Shown one piece after another: positions 16,587-25,826 of a DNA stretch of 64,000 bases. The number at the start of each line of letters is the position of its first letter. Position 1 is the first letter of the stretch. A model generated the notes under the pieces. The model had not been told where the DNA came from and searched no databases. It was given only the letters and a program-made list of their open reading frames with translations. A program made the translations under genes and the position numbers. Location: the NCBI GenBank assembly GCA_964627305.1, contig CAZVHP010000003.1, forward strand, positions 1 to 64,000, read 5' to 3'. The stretch is from WJKG01 sp964627305 (GTDB taxonomy: Bacteria > Zixibacteria > MSB-5A5 > GN15 > FEB-12).

Positions 16587-18575
16587 ATGAATAGATGTCG
16601 GTACTATATCGCTGCAGCAGCCTTGTTGCTTGTGCTGGTGGTTACGGGTGCCCTGATGGCTCAAGAGCCGTCCGGGACGTCGATGACTGAAGGGGTCGAG
16701 GGCCCCTCGCCGGAGCAGTTTGGGTTGGAGCACCTGTGTGCGTATCTGGGATTGAAGCCGGATGATATTGGCTTTCGGCCGGATTACACCGAGCCGGATT
16801 CGTTCCGGTTGGCGGTGGTGACGGAGTTGATGCAGCGACCGCTGGGGATGATAGAGTATGTTGAGGGGCTTCGTCAGGCGCACGTGCGGGGTCAGCCGGA
16901 GATTGCGGCCTCGATTCTGTTTAGTGATATGGCCTGGGAGGGGCAGAAGCAGCGAGGTCAGCCGTATGTGCCGACGGTCGCTGAGTTGGAGCGCAAGTAC
17001 AGCCTGTATTTCACGGAGATGACGCTGAACCGGCTGTTGAGCAAGGCGGTGTTGTATCTGGATGTTATTCTGCCGCGTTCGGTGGAGAAGTCGCTGGCCC
17101 TGCTAAGCCCCCGGGAGCGGCTCTTTTTGACGCGGGAGTTCCGGCAACTGGTGTCGATTGAGGACGACATGGAGCTGTGGCCGGTGGAGGCGCTGGATTC
17201 GCTGGAGAAGGTTGAGGAGTTCTACGCCGACAGCTTCGTGACGTTCGGGCACCGTTATGATCGCGATCCGATTGTGGCGGCGGGAATTGACTGTCTGCGG
17301 GATATGATGCTGGAGGCGCGGCAGCTTCAGCGTCTGCTGGCCAGCGGCGCGGTCGATGCTGAGGATATTATGAAGGGGATTGGCCCGTTTGCGGGGGCCG
17401 AAGATAAGTCGGCGTATCTGGGGTTCCAGCCGGGGTTCAAGATCGGCGGGCCGGGGAATGATTACTACTCAGGGGATTACTACTTCATTCTCGATCTCGG
17501 CGGGGACGACGTGTACGATCTGACCTATGATCCCGCGAAGCCGCACAGCCAGATCATAATCGATCTGGGGGGGAATGACCGCTACCGGGGCAAGACGGAT
17601 TTCTGCCTCGGGTCGGGGTGTTTGTCGGTGGGGCTACTTCTTGATTTCGGCGGTGATGACATCTATGAGGCGAAGTCGTTCTCGCTGGGGTCGGGGTATT
17701 TCGGGTTCGGGATAGTGTATGATGTCGAGGGGGATGACCGGTATTTCGGAGATACGCACGTACAGGGGGCGGGGACATTCGGGCTGGGGCTGCTGATCGA
17801 CGAAGGGGGAAAGGATGTGTATCACAGCGCGGTGTTTTCGCAGGGGTTTGGTTTTGTGGGCGGTTATGGGGCTATCTTTGACCTGGGCGGGTCGGATATT
17901 TACTACGCCGGGGGGCGATACAAGGATGTGCTGAGATATGAGGATCATTACCTGTCGTTGTCGCAGGGGTTCGGCTATGGCTTGCGGCCATGGATGTCCG
18001 GCGGGGTGGGGGCAATTGTGGATATGAGCGGGAATGACGTGTACTACTCGGATATATTCGGCCAGGGGTCCTCGTACTGGTGGTCGCTGGGGATACTGTA
18101 TGATTCGGCGGGGAATGATACGTACCAGTCGTTTCAGTATGCGCAGGGTTCGGGAGCGCATATGACGCTGGGAGTGCTGATCGACGATGGCGGCCATGAC
18201 ACGTATTTTGCCAAGGGGGTGTCGCAGGGATGTGGGCACGACTATTCCTGCGGGCTGCTTCTGGATCGAGGCGGAGATGACACGTACACGGCGTATGATC
18301 TGTCGCAGGCGGCCGGTTCGGCCAATGGTGCGGGGTTGCTGATCGATGTTTCCGGGGATGACAGGTACTTCATCAAGCGTCCGGAGAATTCGCAGGGGTA
18401 TGGGAATCCGCGTCGGGAGTTCGGGTCGATCGGGCTGTTTATCGACCTGGGGGGGAGTGATCAGTATTCGGGCAATGGGCGCGACAACTACTACTGGCGG
18501 ACGGATTCGAAGTGGGGCGGCGGGATGGATATCGAGTTGCACGTGATTGATTCGGCTGAGGGGGGGGCGGAGTGA
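16587..18575 (+). CDS. secreted GxDxY-repeat protein (predicted beta-solenoid)
   Basis: This 662-residue protein starts at ATG 16587; the longer in-frame extension upstream is not coding. It has a signal peptide (hydrophobic residues about 7-23, cleavage near LMAQEP). A helical region follows (residues about 30-300). Residues about 300-640 contain about twelve copies of a ~27-residue unit built on G-[GND]-D-x-[YI]-Y/T, an S-Q-G-x-G/S turn and a hydrophobic G-x-hh-D strand; examples are LGGDDVYD, FGGDDIYEA, GGSDIYYAG and GGDDTYTAY. The Gly/Asp turns recall calcium-binding RTX-type beta-rolls, but the consensus differs. Its stop overlaps the next gene (HEAT protein), so they are co-translated. 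Function unknown; an extracellular or surface role is inferred. Confidence 0.8.
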   Translation: MNRCRYYIAAAALLLVLVVTGALMAQEPSGTSMTEGVEGPSPEQFGLEHLCAYLGLKPDDIGFRPDYTEPDSFRLAVVTELMQRPLGMIEYVEGLRQAHVRGQPEIAASILFSDMAWEGQKQRGQPYVPTVAELERKYSLYFTEMTLNRLLSKAVLYLDVILPRSVEKSLALLSPRERLFLTREFRQLVSIEDDMELWPVEALDSLEKVEEFYADSFVTFGHRYDRDPIVAAGIDCLRDMMLEARQLQRLLASGAVDAEDIMKGIGPFAGAEDKSAYLGFQPGFKIGGPGNDYYSGDYYFILDLGGDDVYDLTYDPAKPHSQIIIDLGGNDRYRGKTDFCLGSGCLSVGLLLDFGGDDIYEAKSFSLGSGYFGFGIVYDVEGDDRYFGDTHVQGAGTFGLGLLIDEGGKDVYHSAVFSQGFGFVGGYGAIFDLGGSDIYYAGGRYKDVLRYEDHYLSLSQGFGYGLRPWMSGGVGAIVDMSGNDVYYSDIFGQGSSYWWSLGILYDSAGNDTYQSFQYAQGSGAHMTLGVLIDDGGHDTYFAKGVSQGCGHDYSCGLLLDRGGDDTYTAYDLSQAAGSANGAGLLIDVSGDDRYFIKRPENSQGYGNPRREFGSIGLFIDLGGSDQYSGNGRDNYYWRTDSKWGGGMDIELHVIDSAEGGAE

Positions 18576-19522
18576 ATCGACGAATCCTCAGTTTGACGGT
18601 ATCGGTGGTCGTGCTGTGCGTGCTGGCCTCGGGGGTGCTGGCGCAGTCGGCGCTTAAGCGTAAGGTTGATTCGCTGTTTGTGATCGCCTCGGCGGGGAGC
18701 ATAACGCATCGCGATCTGGTCGAGCCGGCGATTGACTCGATAGCGGCGCTGGGTCCGCAGGTGGTGCCGATCCTGGTTGACAAGTATGATACGCGCTCGG
18801 CTCGTGAGCGGCACACGATCAACAACATTCTTCGCAAGATAGGTCATGAGGCGACGCCGCATTTGGTGGAGGCGTTGCGGCGGCCCGACGGCGAGACGGT
18901 CAGTCGGGTATGCTGGACGCTGGGGTACATTCGGGACAGCGCCTCGGTGGAGCCGCTGATGCAGGTGGCTGATCACGAGAACTGGCAGGTGCGAGATAAC
19001 GCGCTGGATGCGCTGGGGAAGATTGGTCATCGGGACGCCGACGTGGTGGTGCTGGCGGGGATGGCCGATACGATCGGGCAGGTGCGCAAGGCGGCGGCGG
19101 TGGCCGCCGGGCGACTGGGGATTGACAGTGCGGCGGCAGTGCTGGTGCATCTGCTGGGGGATGCGTTTTACGGGGCGCGGATGTCGGCGAAGGAGTCGTT
19201 GGTGAAGCTGGATTCGGCGCTGGTGCGGAAAGTGATTGCGGATTCGCTGGAATCGGCCAATAGTGTGGTGGGCAATTTAGGTTGCCGGATACTGGGGCGG
19301 ATCGGCGGGGATGCGGCAATAGAGGTGCTGCTGCAGCAGACCCGTTCGGATGATTCGTGGCGTCGGGCTTTTGCCGGCGAGGCGCTGATAGCGGCCGATC
19401 CGCTGGACAACTGCGGGTATCATCGCTTTCTGTTATTGGACGAGCCGGACCGTCTGGTGCGGCTGAAGATTACCTCGGCGCTGCAACGTGCCCATGAAGA
19501 GCAAGAAGACCCTCGCAAGTAA
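18572..19522 (+). CDS. secreted HEAT-repeat protein
   Basis: This 316-residue protein starts with GTG overlapping the upstream stop (GTGA). It has a signal peptide (ILSLTVSVVVLCVLASGVLAQS) and then about seven HEAT/PBS-lyase-type helical repeats, such as VEPLMQVADHENWQVRDNALDALGK and AIEVLLQQTRSDDSWRRAFAGEAL. Such solenoids are binding scaffolds. Being secreted and coupled to the GxDxY-repeat protein, it is likely a periplasmic or surface partner of that protein; this is inference. Its 3' end overlaps the next gene by about 29 nt. Confidence 0.85.
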   Translation: MNRRILSLTVSVVVLCVLASGVLAQSALKRKVDSLFVIASAGSITHRDLVEPAIDSIAALGPQVVPILVDKYDTRSARERHTINNILRKIGHEATPHLVEALRRPDGETVSRVCWTLGYIRDSASVEPLMQVADHENWQVRDNALDALGKIGHRDADVVVLAGMADTIGQVRKAAAVAAGRLGIDSAAAVLVHLLGDAFYGARMSAKESLVKLDSALVRKVIADSLESANSVVGNLGCRILGRIGGDAAIEVLLQQTRSDDSWRRAFAGEALIAADPLDNCGYHRFLLLDEPDRLVRLKITSALQRAHEEQEDPRK

Positions 19523-20744
19523 GCTGCAACGGTACCATGATCACGTGACTATTGGTACCGCTGGTAGTACCGGTATCACCGGTGATGTTTCCATCAGAAG
19601 ATCGGAGCCTTCCGGGGTGCCGCGATACAGGCGGCTGGCGCAGGCGCTGGGGGGAGAGTTGGTGCATCGGGCGGAGGGAAGCTATTGCCTTGTGCGCAGG
19701 GTGTACGGCTGGGGGCACTGTCATGGTGACTTTGTGCTGACTCCGGGGCAGGCGCGCTTGCCGCTGGGGGCGTTCACGGCTGATGATCAGCCGGGGGAGC
19801 TGGATGTGGGGCGGCTGTTGTTTGTGGATACAGAGACGACCGGTCTGGGGGGTACGGGGAGTGTGGCGTTTTTAGTGGGGTGTGGATCGCTGGTGGCCGA
19901 TGGGTTTGAGGTGCGTCAGTATGTGATTCCGGACTATTCCGATGAAGCGTCGGTGCTGGAGGCCTTGCTGGAGGAGTTCACGGCTGAGCGGAGCCTGGTG
20001 TCGTACAACGGGGCGGCATTTGATCTGCCGCTGTTGACGGGGCGGATGATTGTCAACCGGTCGGCGCGGGAGGTGGTGCATGATCGTCATGTGGACCTGT
20101 TGCACGCGGCCAGGCGGCTGTTCAAGAGGCGGCTGGGAGACTGCTCGCTGGTGAACGTGGAGCGGCAGGTGCTGGGGTTTGAGCGAGTGGGGGATATCCC
20201 GGGGTATTTGATCCCCTCGGTCTATTTCGACTGGGTGAGCGAGGAGCGGACCGAGGATTTGGAGGCGGTGCTGGAGCATAACCGGCTGGACATATTCAGC
20301 CTGTTCTTTCTGCTTGGGCATATTGTCAGGATCGTTCAGACTGAGGGGCGGGGCCTTACCGAGTATGAGGACTTGCACTCGTTGTCGCGGTTGTTCGGGC
20401 GAAGGCGGCAGGTCGAGCGGGTGGTGAAGCTGTACGAGCGGGTTGATGAGTTGTCCTCAGGGCAGCTTCCGGATGATGTGGTCTTCTATCACGCGATGGC
20501 GTTCAAGCGGTCGGGCGATATGGCGCAGGCGGTGTCCTTGTGGGAACGGCTTTCGGGCAAGCAGAGCCGTGAGGCGTTCCGGGCGAATGTCGAGCTGGCC
20601 AAGTATTACGAGCATCGGCAGGCGGATCTCGAGCGGGCGTTTGAGTATGCTCGTCAGGCTGAGGGGTTGTGTCCGGATTCGGCGGCCATGAGGCGCGGCG
20701 TGAGTCATCGGCTGGCCCGGCTGGTGCGGCGCCGGGAGGGCTGA
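19494..20744 (+). CDS. YprB-like RNase H-fold exonuclease domain protein with TPR-like tail
   Basis: This 416-residue protein has a DEDD exonuclease-type fold: DTETTGLGGTGSVAFLVGCG (D, E), SYNGAAFDLPLL (D) and LEHNRLDIFSLF (D). Together these match the ribonuclease-H-like domain of Bacillus YprB and relatives. The C-terminal 120 residues form helical repeats (VVFYHAMAFKRSGDMAQAVSLWERL ... YYEHRQADLERAFEYARQAE) like TPR units. A GTG six bases upstream is an alternative start; neither has a clear ribosome-binding site, consistent with coupling to the overlapping HEAT gene. It lacks a signal peptide and should be cytoplasmic, an odd companion for two secreted proteins. Confidence 0.83.
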   Translation: MKSKKTLASKLQRYHDHVTIGTAGSTGITGDVSIRRSEPSGVPRYRRLAQALGGELVHRAEGSYCLVRRVYGWGHCHGDFVLTPGQARLPLGAFTADDQPGELDVGRLLFVDTETTGLGGTGSVAFLVGCGSLVADGFEVRQYVIPDYSDEASVLEALLEEFTAERSLVSYNGAAFDLPLLTGRMIVNRSAREVVHDRHVDLLHAARRLFKRRLGDCSLVNVERQVLGFERVGDIPGYLIPSVYFDWVSEERTEDLEAVLEHNRLDIFSLFFLLGHIVRIVQTEGRGLTEYEDLHSLSRLFGRRRQVERVVKLYERVDELSSGQLPDDVVFYHAMAFKRSGDMAQAVSLWERLSGKQSREAFRANVELAKYYEHRQADLERAFEYARQAEGLCPDSAAMRRGVSHRLARLVRRREG

Positions 20745-20863
20745 TCGGGCGATCAGGGGAGGCGGCAGGGGTGGGGGCGTTGCTCTGTGGTTCTTATCCG
20801 GGCAGGCAGCGGTGAATAAAAGGGGGATTGCGGCCGATACTATGGGCAGGGACAAAGGAGTGT

Positions 20864-22165
20864 ATGGACAACGTTGTATTTGCAAAGATCCTCGATGAGC
20901 ACAAAGAATTAAGCTCTTTGCCGCAGACGCTGGCCGAGGTGCTGCGTCTGGTGCGAGATGAGGGGGCCTCGGCCCAGAATCTGGCTGAGGTGCTCGGGCG
21001 TGACCCCAATCTGGTGGCGAAAGTGCTGCGGGCGGCGAATTCGTCGTTTTACGGTGCTCGTCGGGGAATCAGGACGATCGCTCAGGCGGTGGTAACACTG
21101 GGGACGCGGGCGGTGCAGGCGCTGGCGCTGTCGTCGTCGGTGTATGATTTGACGGCCGGTCTGAAGGGTCGAATTGACCGGGCGCGTTTCTGGCGTCACT
21201 CGCTGGAGAGCGCGGTGGCCTCGAGGCTGATAGCCGACAAGGCGGGCAAGAGCAACCCGGATGAGGCCTTTGTGGCGGGGCTGTTGCACGATGTGGGGAT
21301 TCTGGTGCTGGAGAGTTCGTTTCCGGAGAAGTTTGAGCGCATCTGGCCGGTGGTGGAGTCGGGGGAGCGTCTGGAGGACGTCGAGGAGAACATCTGGGGG
21401 ACGAATCATGCTCGGGTGGCGCAGTTTCTGTTTGAGCAGTGGCACCTTCCGGAGAGTATCTGCGAGGCGGTGGGGCATCATCATGACCGGTTTGTGTCGA
21501 CGATGAAGTCCGAGGAGTTCCACCTTCCGCAGATCGTGGGGTTGGCGGATGCGCTGAGCCAGTACTCGATTGTCAAGGCGCGGACGATGACGACCGATGA
21601 TCTGGAGCGTCGGGAGATCATGCAGGCGACGCTGGGATTGACCAACAAGGACCTCGAGGCGGTGCAGGCGGCAGTGACGGGGCAGATGATCGAGGAGGCG
21701 CGTTTTCTGGAGATGGAGATCGGTACGGTTGAGGAGCTGTTGCTTGAGGCGAACCGTCGTTTGTACGAGCAGTATGTGACGCTGGAGGCGCTGCTTCGGG
21801 AGAATCGCCGCATGCAGGAGGAGCTGGCGCAGGCGCAGATCCGTCAGGCGGCGCTGGATGCGCTCAAGACGATTACGGCGACGTTCAATCACTATCTGAA
21901 TAACGCGGCCGGTACGATCCTCGGTCGGGCGCAGTTGGTGCAGGTGGATGTAGAACGCGGGCTGATTGCCGACCCGGAGCAGTCACTGCAGCGGGCGATG
22001 GGGGTCATCATCGACTGCGTTACAACGATTCAGTCGGTATTGAAGGAGCTGGGGAGTCTGCGGTCGTTTGAGACGATTGTCTATCATGACGACACGCGTA
22101 TTCTGGATATTGAAAGGCGGATCAAACGTCAGTTTGAACAGCTTGAGAAGCCGACAGCGGTGTGA
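20864..22165 (+). CDS. HDOD-domain signalling protein with C-terminal histidine-kinase-like dimerisation helix
   Basis: This 433-residue protein starts at ATG 20864 after AAAGGAG. Residues about 15-220 form an HDOD domain (LPQTLAEVLRLV ... LARDPNLVAKVLRAANSSFYG-like stretch, then AFVAGLLHDVGILVLE and a YHHD-like AVGHHHDRF). A coiled-coil region (residues about 285-335) follows. The end resembles the H-box helix of histidine kinases: ITATFNHYLNNAAGTILGRAQL. No ATPase domain is present. HDOD proteins act in two-component and cyclic-nucleotide signalling without known hydrolase activity. A second protein with only an H-box-like helix pair lies at 43969-44325. Confidence 0.85.
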   Translation: MDNVVFAKILDEHKELSSLPQTLAEVLRLVRDEGASAQNLAEVLGRDPNLVAKVLRAANSSFYGARRGIRTIAQAVVTLGTRAVQALALSSSVYDLTAGLKGRIDRARFWRHSLESAVASRLIADKAGKSNPDEAFVAGLLHDVGILVLESSFPEKFERIWPVVESGERLEDVEENIWGTNHARVAQFLFEQWHLPESICEAVGHHHDRFVSTMKSEEFHLPQIVGLADALSQYSIVKARTMTTDDLERREIMQATLGLTNKDLEAVQAAVTGQMIEEARFLEMEIGTVEELLLEANRRLYEQYVTLEALLRENRRMQEELAQAQIRQAALDALKTITATFNHYLNNAAGTILGRAQLVQVDVERGLIADPEQSLQRAMGVIIDCVTTIQSVLKELGSLRSFETIVYHDDTRILDIERRIKRQFEQLEKPTAV

Positions 22166-22181
22166 CGACACGACGCATAGT

Positions 22182-22234
22182 GCATGCAGAGATGTAGTGT
22201 AGGCAGTGGTGTACGCAGTAGTGCACGCAGAGAG
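22182..22234 (+). repeat. short degenerate direct repeats
   Basis: About four imperfect copies of AGTG-(C/T)A-(C/T/G)GCAG occur here (AGTGCATGCAGAG, AGTGTAGGCAG, GGTGTACGCAG, AGTGCACGCAGAG), between the HDOD gene stop and its terminator. No function is known. Confidence 0.55.
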
Positions 22235-22237
22235 GTT

Positions 22238-22261
22238 CCCGGCGGTGTCCGGGTTTTTTTT
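22238..22261 (+). terminator. intrinsic terminator after the HDOD gene
   Basis: CCCGG (22238-22242) pairs with CCGGG (22249-22253) and is followed by eight T residues. Confidence 0.85.
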
Positions 22262-22296
22262 GTGCCGGTGGTGGGGGTTGTGGGTAGACCGGCGCG

Positions 22297-24423
22297 CTAT
22301 TTCGCGCGGTCGATGGTGATGGAGGAATTGGTGCCCTTGACTGTTACGGCGGCGTGACCGTCGCCGACTTTTAGGGTGCCGGTCTGGGTTTGGCCGACTT
22401 TGGAGAGAACGACGGGCAACTGGCTCTGGATGTGTCCGCCGACAGCCTCGGCGTTGAGAGTGAGGTCAGCGTTGTTGGCGAGCCGAAGTTTGATGGCGCC
22501 GAAACTGGAGCTGATGGTGGAGCCAGTGTAATCGGCATCGCTCAGGGTGACGCCGATGGTGCCCCTGGTATTGGTGAGGTGGACGGGGCCGAACAGGTCG
22601 AGGGCGTCGATGGCGCCCTGGGTGTTCGTGGCTGTGAGCTGCCCACGGATGTCGCGGGCGGCGATGGCGGCATTGATGTTACTGATGGTGGTGGCGCCGG
22701 TGATGCTTTCGACACGCAGGGGCTGGTTGACGTTGCGGGCGGAGAGGTCGCCCTGTACGTGGCGGACCAGGACGGCCCCGTTGGAGTTGTCGATATCCAC
22801 CGGTCCGTTGTGTTCGCGTACCTCGATGGGTCCTGAGTTGCGGATGGTGGCGGAGCCGCGGGAGTTATTGACAGCGACATTGCCGGTGGTGTTGGTGATG
22901 GTTACATTGCCGGAGATATCGGACATCTCGATTGAGCCGAGCGTATTGGAGATGGTGGCAGTGCCGGAGATCTCGTCGAGGAAGAGGTCTGAGACAGTGG
23001 TGTTGATGACCAGATCGCTGGAGAGTTGATCGACGGTGACGCGGCTGTTGCTTCCTTTGATGGTGACCGGAGCCTGCATCTTTGAGAGATGGATATCGCC
23101 GAAGGAGCTGGTGAGGACGACAGTGTTTTTGTGCGGGATCTTCAGATGCATGTTACAGCTTACGACTCGCTTGGTGGGGTCGGACAGGGTGGGCATGACG
23201 GCCTCGATCGTGAGCATATCGGCGCGCTGATTGAGTTGCAGTTCGATTTTTTCCATCAGGCTCCTGGCCTGGCTTTCACTTTTGGCGGCAACTTCGACCT
23301 CGGCACGGACGACGGCGGTGTTCCCGGGCCAGCCGATGACAGTTACCTGACCGATGGGGTTCTGAACGTGAATCGGCAGGGCCTGGGGGACGGTGTGGGT
23401 AGAGTCGGCAAAGACCTGGACAACGCTGATCTCACCCGGACGACGAACCATGACTCGTCGCGATCCCGGAATGGAGAACATGAATTCGCTCTCATCGGTG
23501 TAGACCGAGAATTGACGTTTGTCAGAGGGGGGCGTCATTGGCGCCGGTGAGTGTATCTCGGGCAGTGCAGGTATCTGGGTCATTTCAGGTATATCGGGCA
23601 TGTTTTCCAGGATCTTTTCGATCTGGACCCAGACAGAGCCGGATTTGGATCCGCTGGGGTCGAAGGCCTCGGCCAGGGAGTCGGCCCAGCGTTCCCACAT
23701 TTCGGCGTTTTCGTGGGAGCGAAAGGCGTGGGCCTGCTGAGCGGCTCTGATGCTCTCGAGACTGACGGTCAGGGCGGACGATATGACGCGGGAGATGTTT
23801 CTCAGCGAGTCGGCGAAATAGAGGCTGATGGCCTTGACGGTGGATTCGTCCTCCAGCTCCTCGATGACCTCGAATTCGAGCTGTTCACGGATGATCAGCA
23901 GGTCCTGTTGGAAGTGCCGGGCGAGCTTGACGAGCTTCTGTTGTTTGTTGGTGGGGCGGGCGCCGATGATATCGTCCATGATGGCATCGGAGAGAGACCT
24001 GGCGGTTTCGGCCATTTTCTGGAGGTCGCGGTCGAGAGTGCGGGCATTAAGGTGATAGACGCCCTCATTGAGGCGTTTTCTTGACTCGGTCATCACGCTG
24101 CGCAGGGGATTCAGACGCGGTTCATCGGAGTAGCTCTCGAAGTAGCCGGTGTAGTCATCGATGGTTTCGGCCAATTGATCCAGCACATAGACCCATGAGC
24201 GCGCCAGAGACTTGGTTTCGCCGCTGAGTTCGACGCTTCTGCGGTCGGGGTGGCGATCGAATTCCGTGGCGGGGGGCAGAGCCTGCGTGGCCGCGATGGC
24301 CGGCAGCAGCACAACCAGCGACAGGCCGATGGCGATGAGGATCAGCCAGAGGCGGAGGTCGCCGCTGACGGCGGTGGCTCGTGATGAAGCCGGGTGGATA
24401 TGAGTGGGCGGCACGTGGCTCAT
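22297..24423 (-). CDS. DUF4097-like beta-repeat membrane-anchored protein
   Basis: This protein of about 708 residues starts with a hydrophobic segment (LWLILIAIGLSLVVLLPAIAA) serving as signal or anchor. Residues about 60-290 are helical. From about residue 330 it is a long right-handed beta-helix-like region with repeated short strands, such as GTATISNTLGSIEMSDISGNVTITNTTGNVAVNN, typical of DUF4097/polymer-forming putative adhesins. Regulators with zinc-finger or anti-sigma proteins often neighbour this family, but none is seen here. The start is uncertain: ATG at 24423 is chosen, GTG at 24480 is also possible, and neither has a good ribosome-binding site. Confidence 0.8.
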   Translation of the reverse strand: MSHVPPTHIHPASSRATAVSGDLRLWLILIAIGLSLVVLLPAIAATQALPPATEFDRHPDRRSVELSGETKSLARSWVYVLDQLAETIDDYTGYFESYSDEPRLNPLRSVMTESRKRLNEGVYHLNARTLDRDLQKMAETARSLSDAIMDDIIGARPTNKQQKLVKLARHFQQDLLIIREQLEFEVIEELEDESTVKAISLYFADSLRNISRVISSALTVSLESIRAAQQAHAFRSHENAEMWERWADSLAEAFDPSGSKSGSVWVQIEKILENMPDIPEMTQIPALPEIHSPAPMTPPSDKRQFSVYTDESEFMFSIPGSRRVMVRRPGEISVVQVFADSTHTVPQALPIHVQNPIGQVTVIGWPGNTAVVRAEVEVAAKSESQARSLMEKIELQLNQRADMLTIEAVMPTLSDPTKRVVSCNMHLKIPHKNTVVLTSSFGDIHLSKMQAPVTIKGSNSRVTVDQLSSDLVINTTVSDLFLDEISGTATISNTLGSIEMSDISGNVTITNTTGNVAVNNSRGSATIRNSGPIEVREHNGPVDIDNSNGAVLVRHVQGDLSARNVNQPLRVESITGATTISNINAAIAARDIRGQLTATNTQGAIDALDLFGPVHLTNTRGTIGVTLSDADYTGSTISSSFGAIKLRLANNADLTLNAEAVGGHIQSQLPVVLSKVGQTQTGTLKVGDGHAAVTVKGTNSSITIDRAK

Positions 24424-24735
24424 TGATATACCAGTTATATCATACTGACAGCGTTCCGGAGGTGTCCCATGGATGTTCACGCCGAATGTCGAGCTTTGGG
24501 TTCGGGTTCGGGACGCTGTTTGCTAAGTTATACTTGTTAAACAACATAGGTCAACAAACTTTCTTTCGGTTCCTTGAAAAAGCGGCCTTGCCGGGCAAGG
24601 CCGCTGTCCTTGTACTGGGTGATAATACGATTTTTGGGTGGTGATGTTTCCATTTCCGGGTGAGAATCGGCAGCGGATGGTCCGATTTTGGAGTGCTTTC
24701 GGGGGTCTGGGGACAAGAGGTCAGGGTATTGTGAT
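24424..24735. other. intergenic region with terminator
   Basis: This gap of about 310 bp between two minus-strand genes contains an intrinsic terminator (24574-24605) for the omptin-like gene. It would also contain the promoter of the DUF4097-like gene, for which I see no convincing boxes. Confidence 0.5.
24574..24605 (-). terminator. intrinsic terminator of the omptin-like gene
   Basis: AGCGGCCTTG (24581-24590) pairs with CAAGGCCGCT (24596-24605); on the minus strand the hairpin is followed by TTTTT (24577-24581 region). It lies 130 bp downstream of the omptin stop codon. Confidence 0.88.
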
Positions 24736-25719
24736 TCAAAAGGTTGTGCCGAAGCGCAGGGAGATGCGTGCCTGGGTTGAGCGGACGTCGTGGTTGATAC
24801 CGGTTACTATTTGTCCGGTATCGTCGAATCCGGGCGTGGCACCATCGTCGCCGTACCATTTCTGGGTTTGCCGGCCGGAGGCGCTGAGGGTGAATAGCTC
24901 GGTGGCCAGTTCTACGAAGGGTACTTGGGGTGTTGTGGAAGGGAGGTTGATGCGGGCGGTCAGGCCGGCGAGGGCGGCGGAGCCATTGCCGTTGCTTTCG
25001 GCGGTTTTTCTGCGGAAGAGGTGGTCGTCGAAATCATCATAGAAGACCGGGAGGTAGCTCAGGTGGGCCTCGATGAGGAGGTCGTTGTGGCTGTGGAGCT
25101 TGGCGGCAAGGCCGAGCATGGGCATGAGATAGTGGATGCGATATTCGATGCCTTTGCCGGTCCCGCTCTGGGGGCGGGAATTGTAAGGAGGGGTATTGTA
25201 GTCGATGCGCCAGCCATCGTAGTCGATTATGTCCTGTCGAATTCGCTGGAAGCGGAGCCCGGCCCGGGGGCCAAGGTGGAAGCTGTGTCGCTGGTAGAGG
25301 TACCATTCGCCGGTGAGAGTGATGAGCAGGGCGCTGCCCTCGGCGGAGGATTCGGTGTAGCTGAACTTGCCGCTGAAGCCATCGCGGATAGTGATCCAGT
25401 CGTGGTCGGCCATGATGCCGCCGGGGTCGGTGAAGGTGGTGGTGATATCCAAAGAGAGGCTCCAGGGGCGGAATTGGCTGGTGGAGGTGATTTTCAGGCC
25501 GATGCCGCCATTGACATGATCGAGGGGGAAGGTCAGGAGGCTTCGGATGAAGATGAGGCGGTTTTCGGAGTCGCGGCCGAAGCCGGAGATTTCGTACTCG
25601 GTGTGGCCGAACATGAGGCCGCCGTGGAGATTAGGGGTTGTTTTCACTTTGGCGGCATCGGCGGCAGGAGGAGCGGTGAAGGTGAGCATCAGGGCCAGCA
25701 GCAGCAGGCGGGTTGTCAC
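24736..25719 (-). CDS. omptin-family outer-membrane aspartyl protease (predicted)
   Basis: This 327-residue protein starts at GTG 25719 with AAAGGA 7 nt upstream and a signal peptide (LLLLALMLTFTAPPAADA). It is rich in alternating beta-strands and ends in the barrel-type C-terminus RISLRFGTTF. Omptin catalytic positions appear conserved: MADHDWI corresponds to the OmpT D83-x-D85 motif (DQDW), and DDFDDHLF corresponds to the D210-x-H212 motif (DNDEHY). The intervening GIEYRIHYLMPMLGLAAKL matches the strand before the second motif. Omptins are outer-membrane proteases known mainly from proteobacteria, cutting between basic residues. An ATG at 25743 is an alternative, longer start. The barrel motif assignment is from memory of OmpT. 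Confidence 0.72.
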   Translation of the reverse strand: MTTRLLLLALMLTFTAPPAADAAKVKTTPNLHGGLMFGHTEYEISGFGRDSENRLIFIRSLLTFPLDHVNGGIGLKITSTSQFRPWSLSLDITTTFTDPGGIMADHDWITIRDGFSGKFSYTESSAEGSALLITLTGEWYLYQRHSFHLGPRAGLRFQRIRQDIIDYDGWRIDYNTPPYNSRPQSGTGKGIEYRIHYLMPMLGLAAKLHSHNDLLIEAHLSYLPVFYDDFDDHLFRRKTAESNGNGSAALAGLTARINLPSTTPQVPFVELATELFTLSASGRQTQKWYGDDGATPGFDDTGQIVTGINHDVRSTQARISLRFGTTF

Positions 25720-25826
25720 GCGGCGTCCTTTCGGTTGGCACATGTTCTGTGTGCAGGCGGCGGGCTGTCGTCTGCAGAAGAAACGGTAACGGAGGTGAGT
25801 ATGTTCACCGGGAGGGGTCCAATTGT

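Noticed and set aside
20745..20863. Sigma-54 promoter before the HDOD gene
   Set aside because: A GGATTGC stretch exists, but no GG lies 12 bp upstream of the GC.
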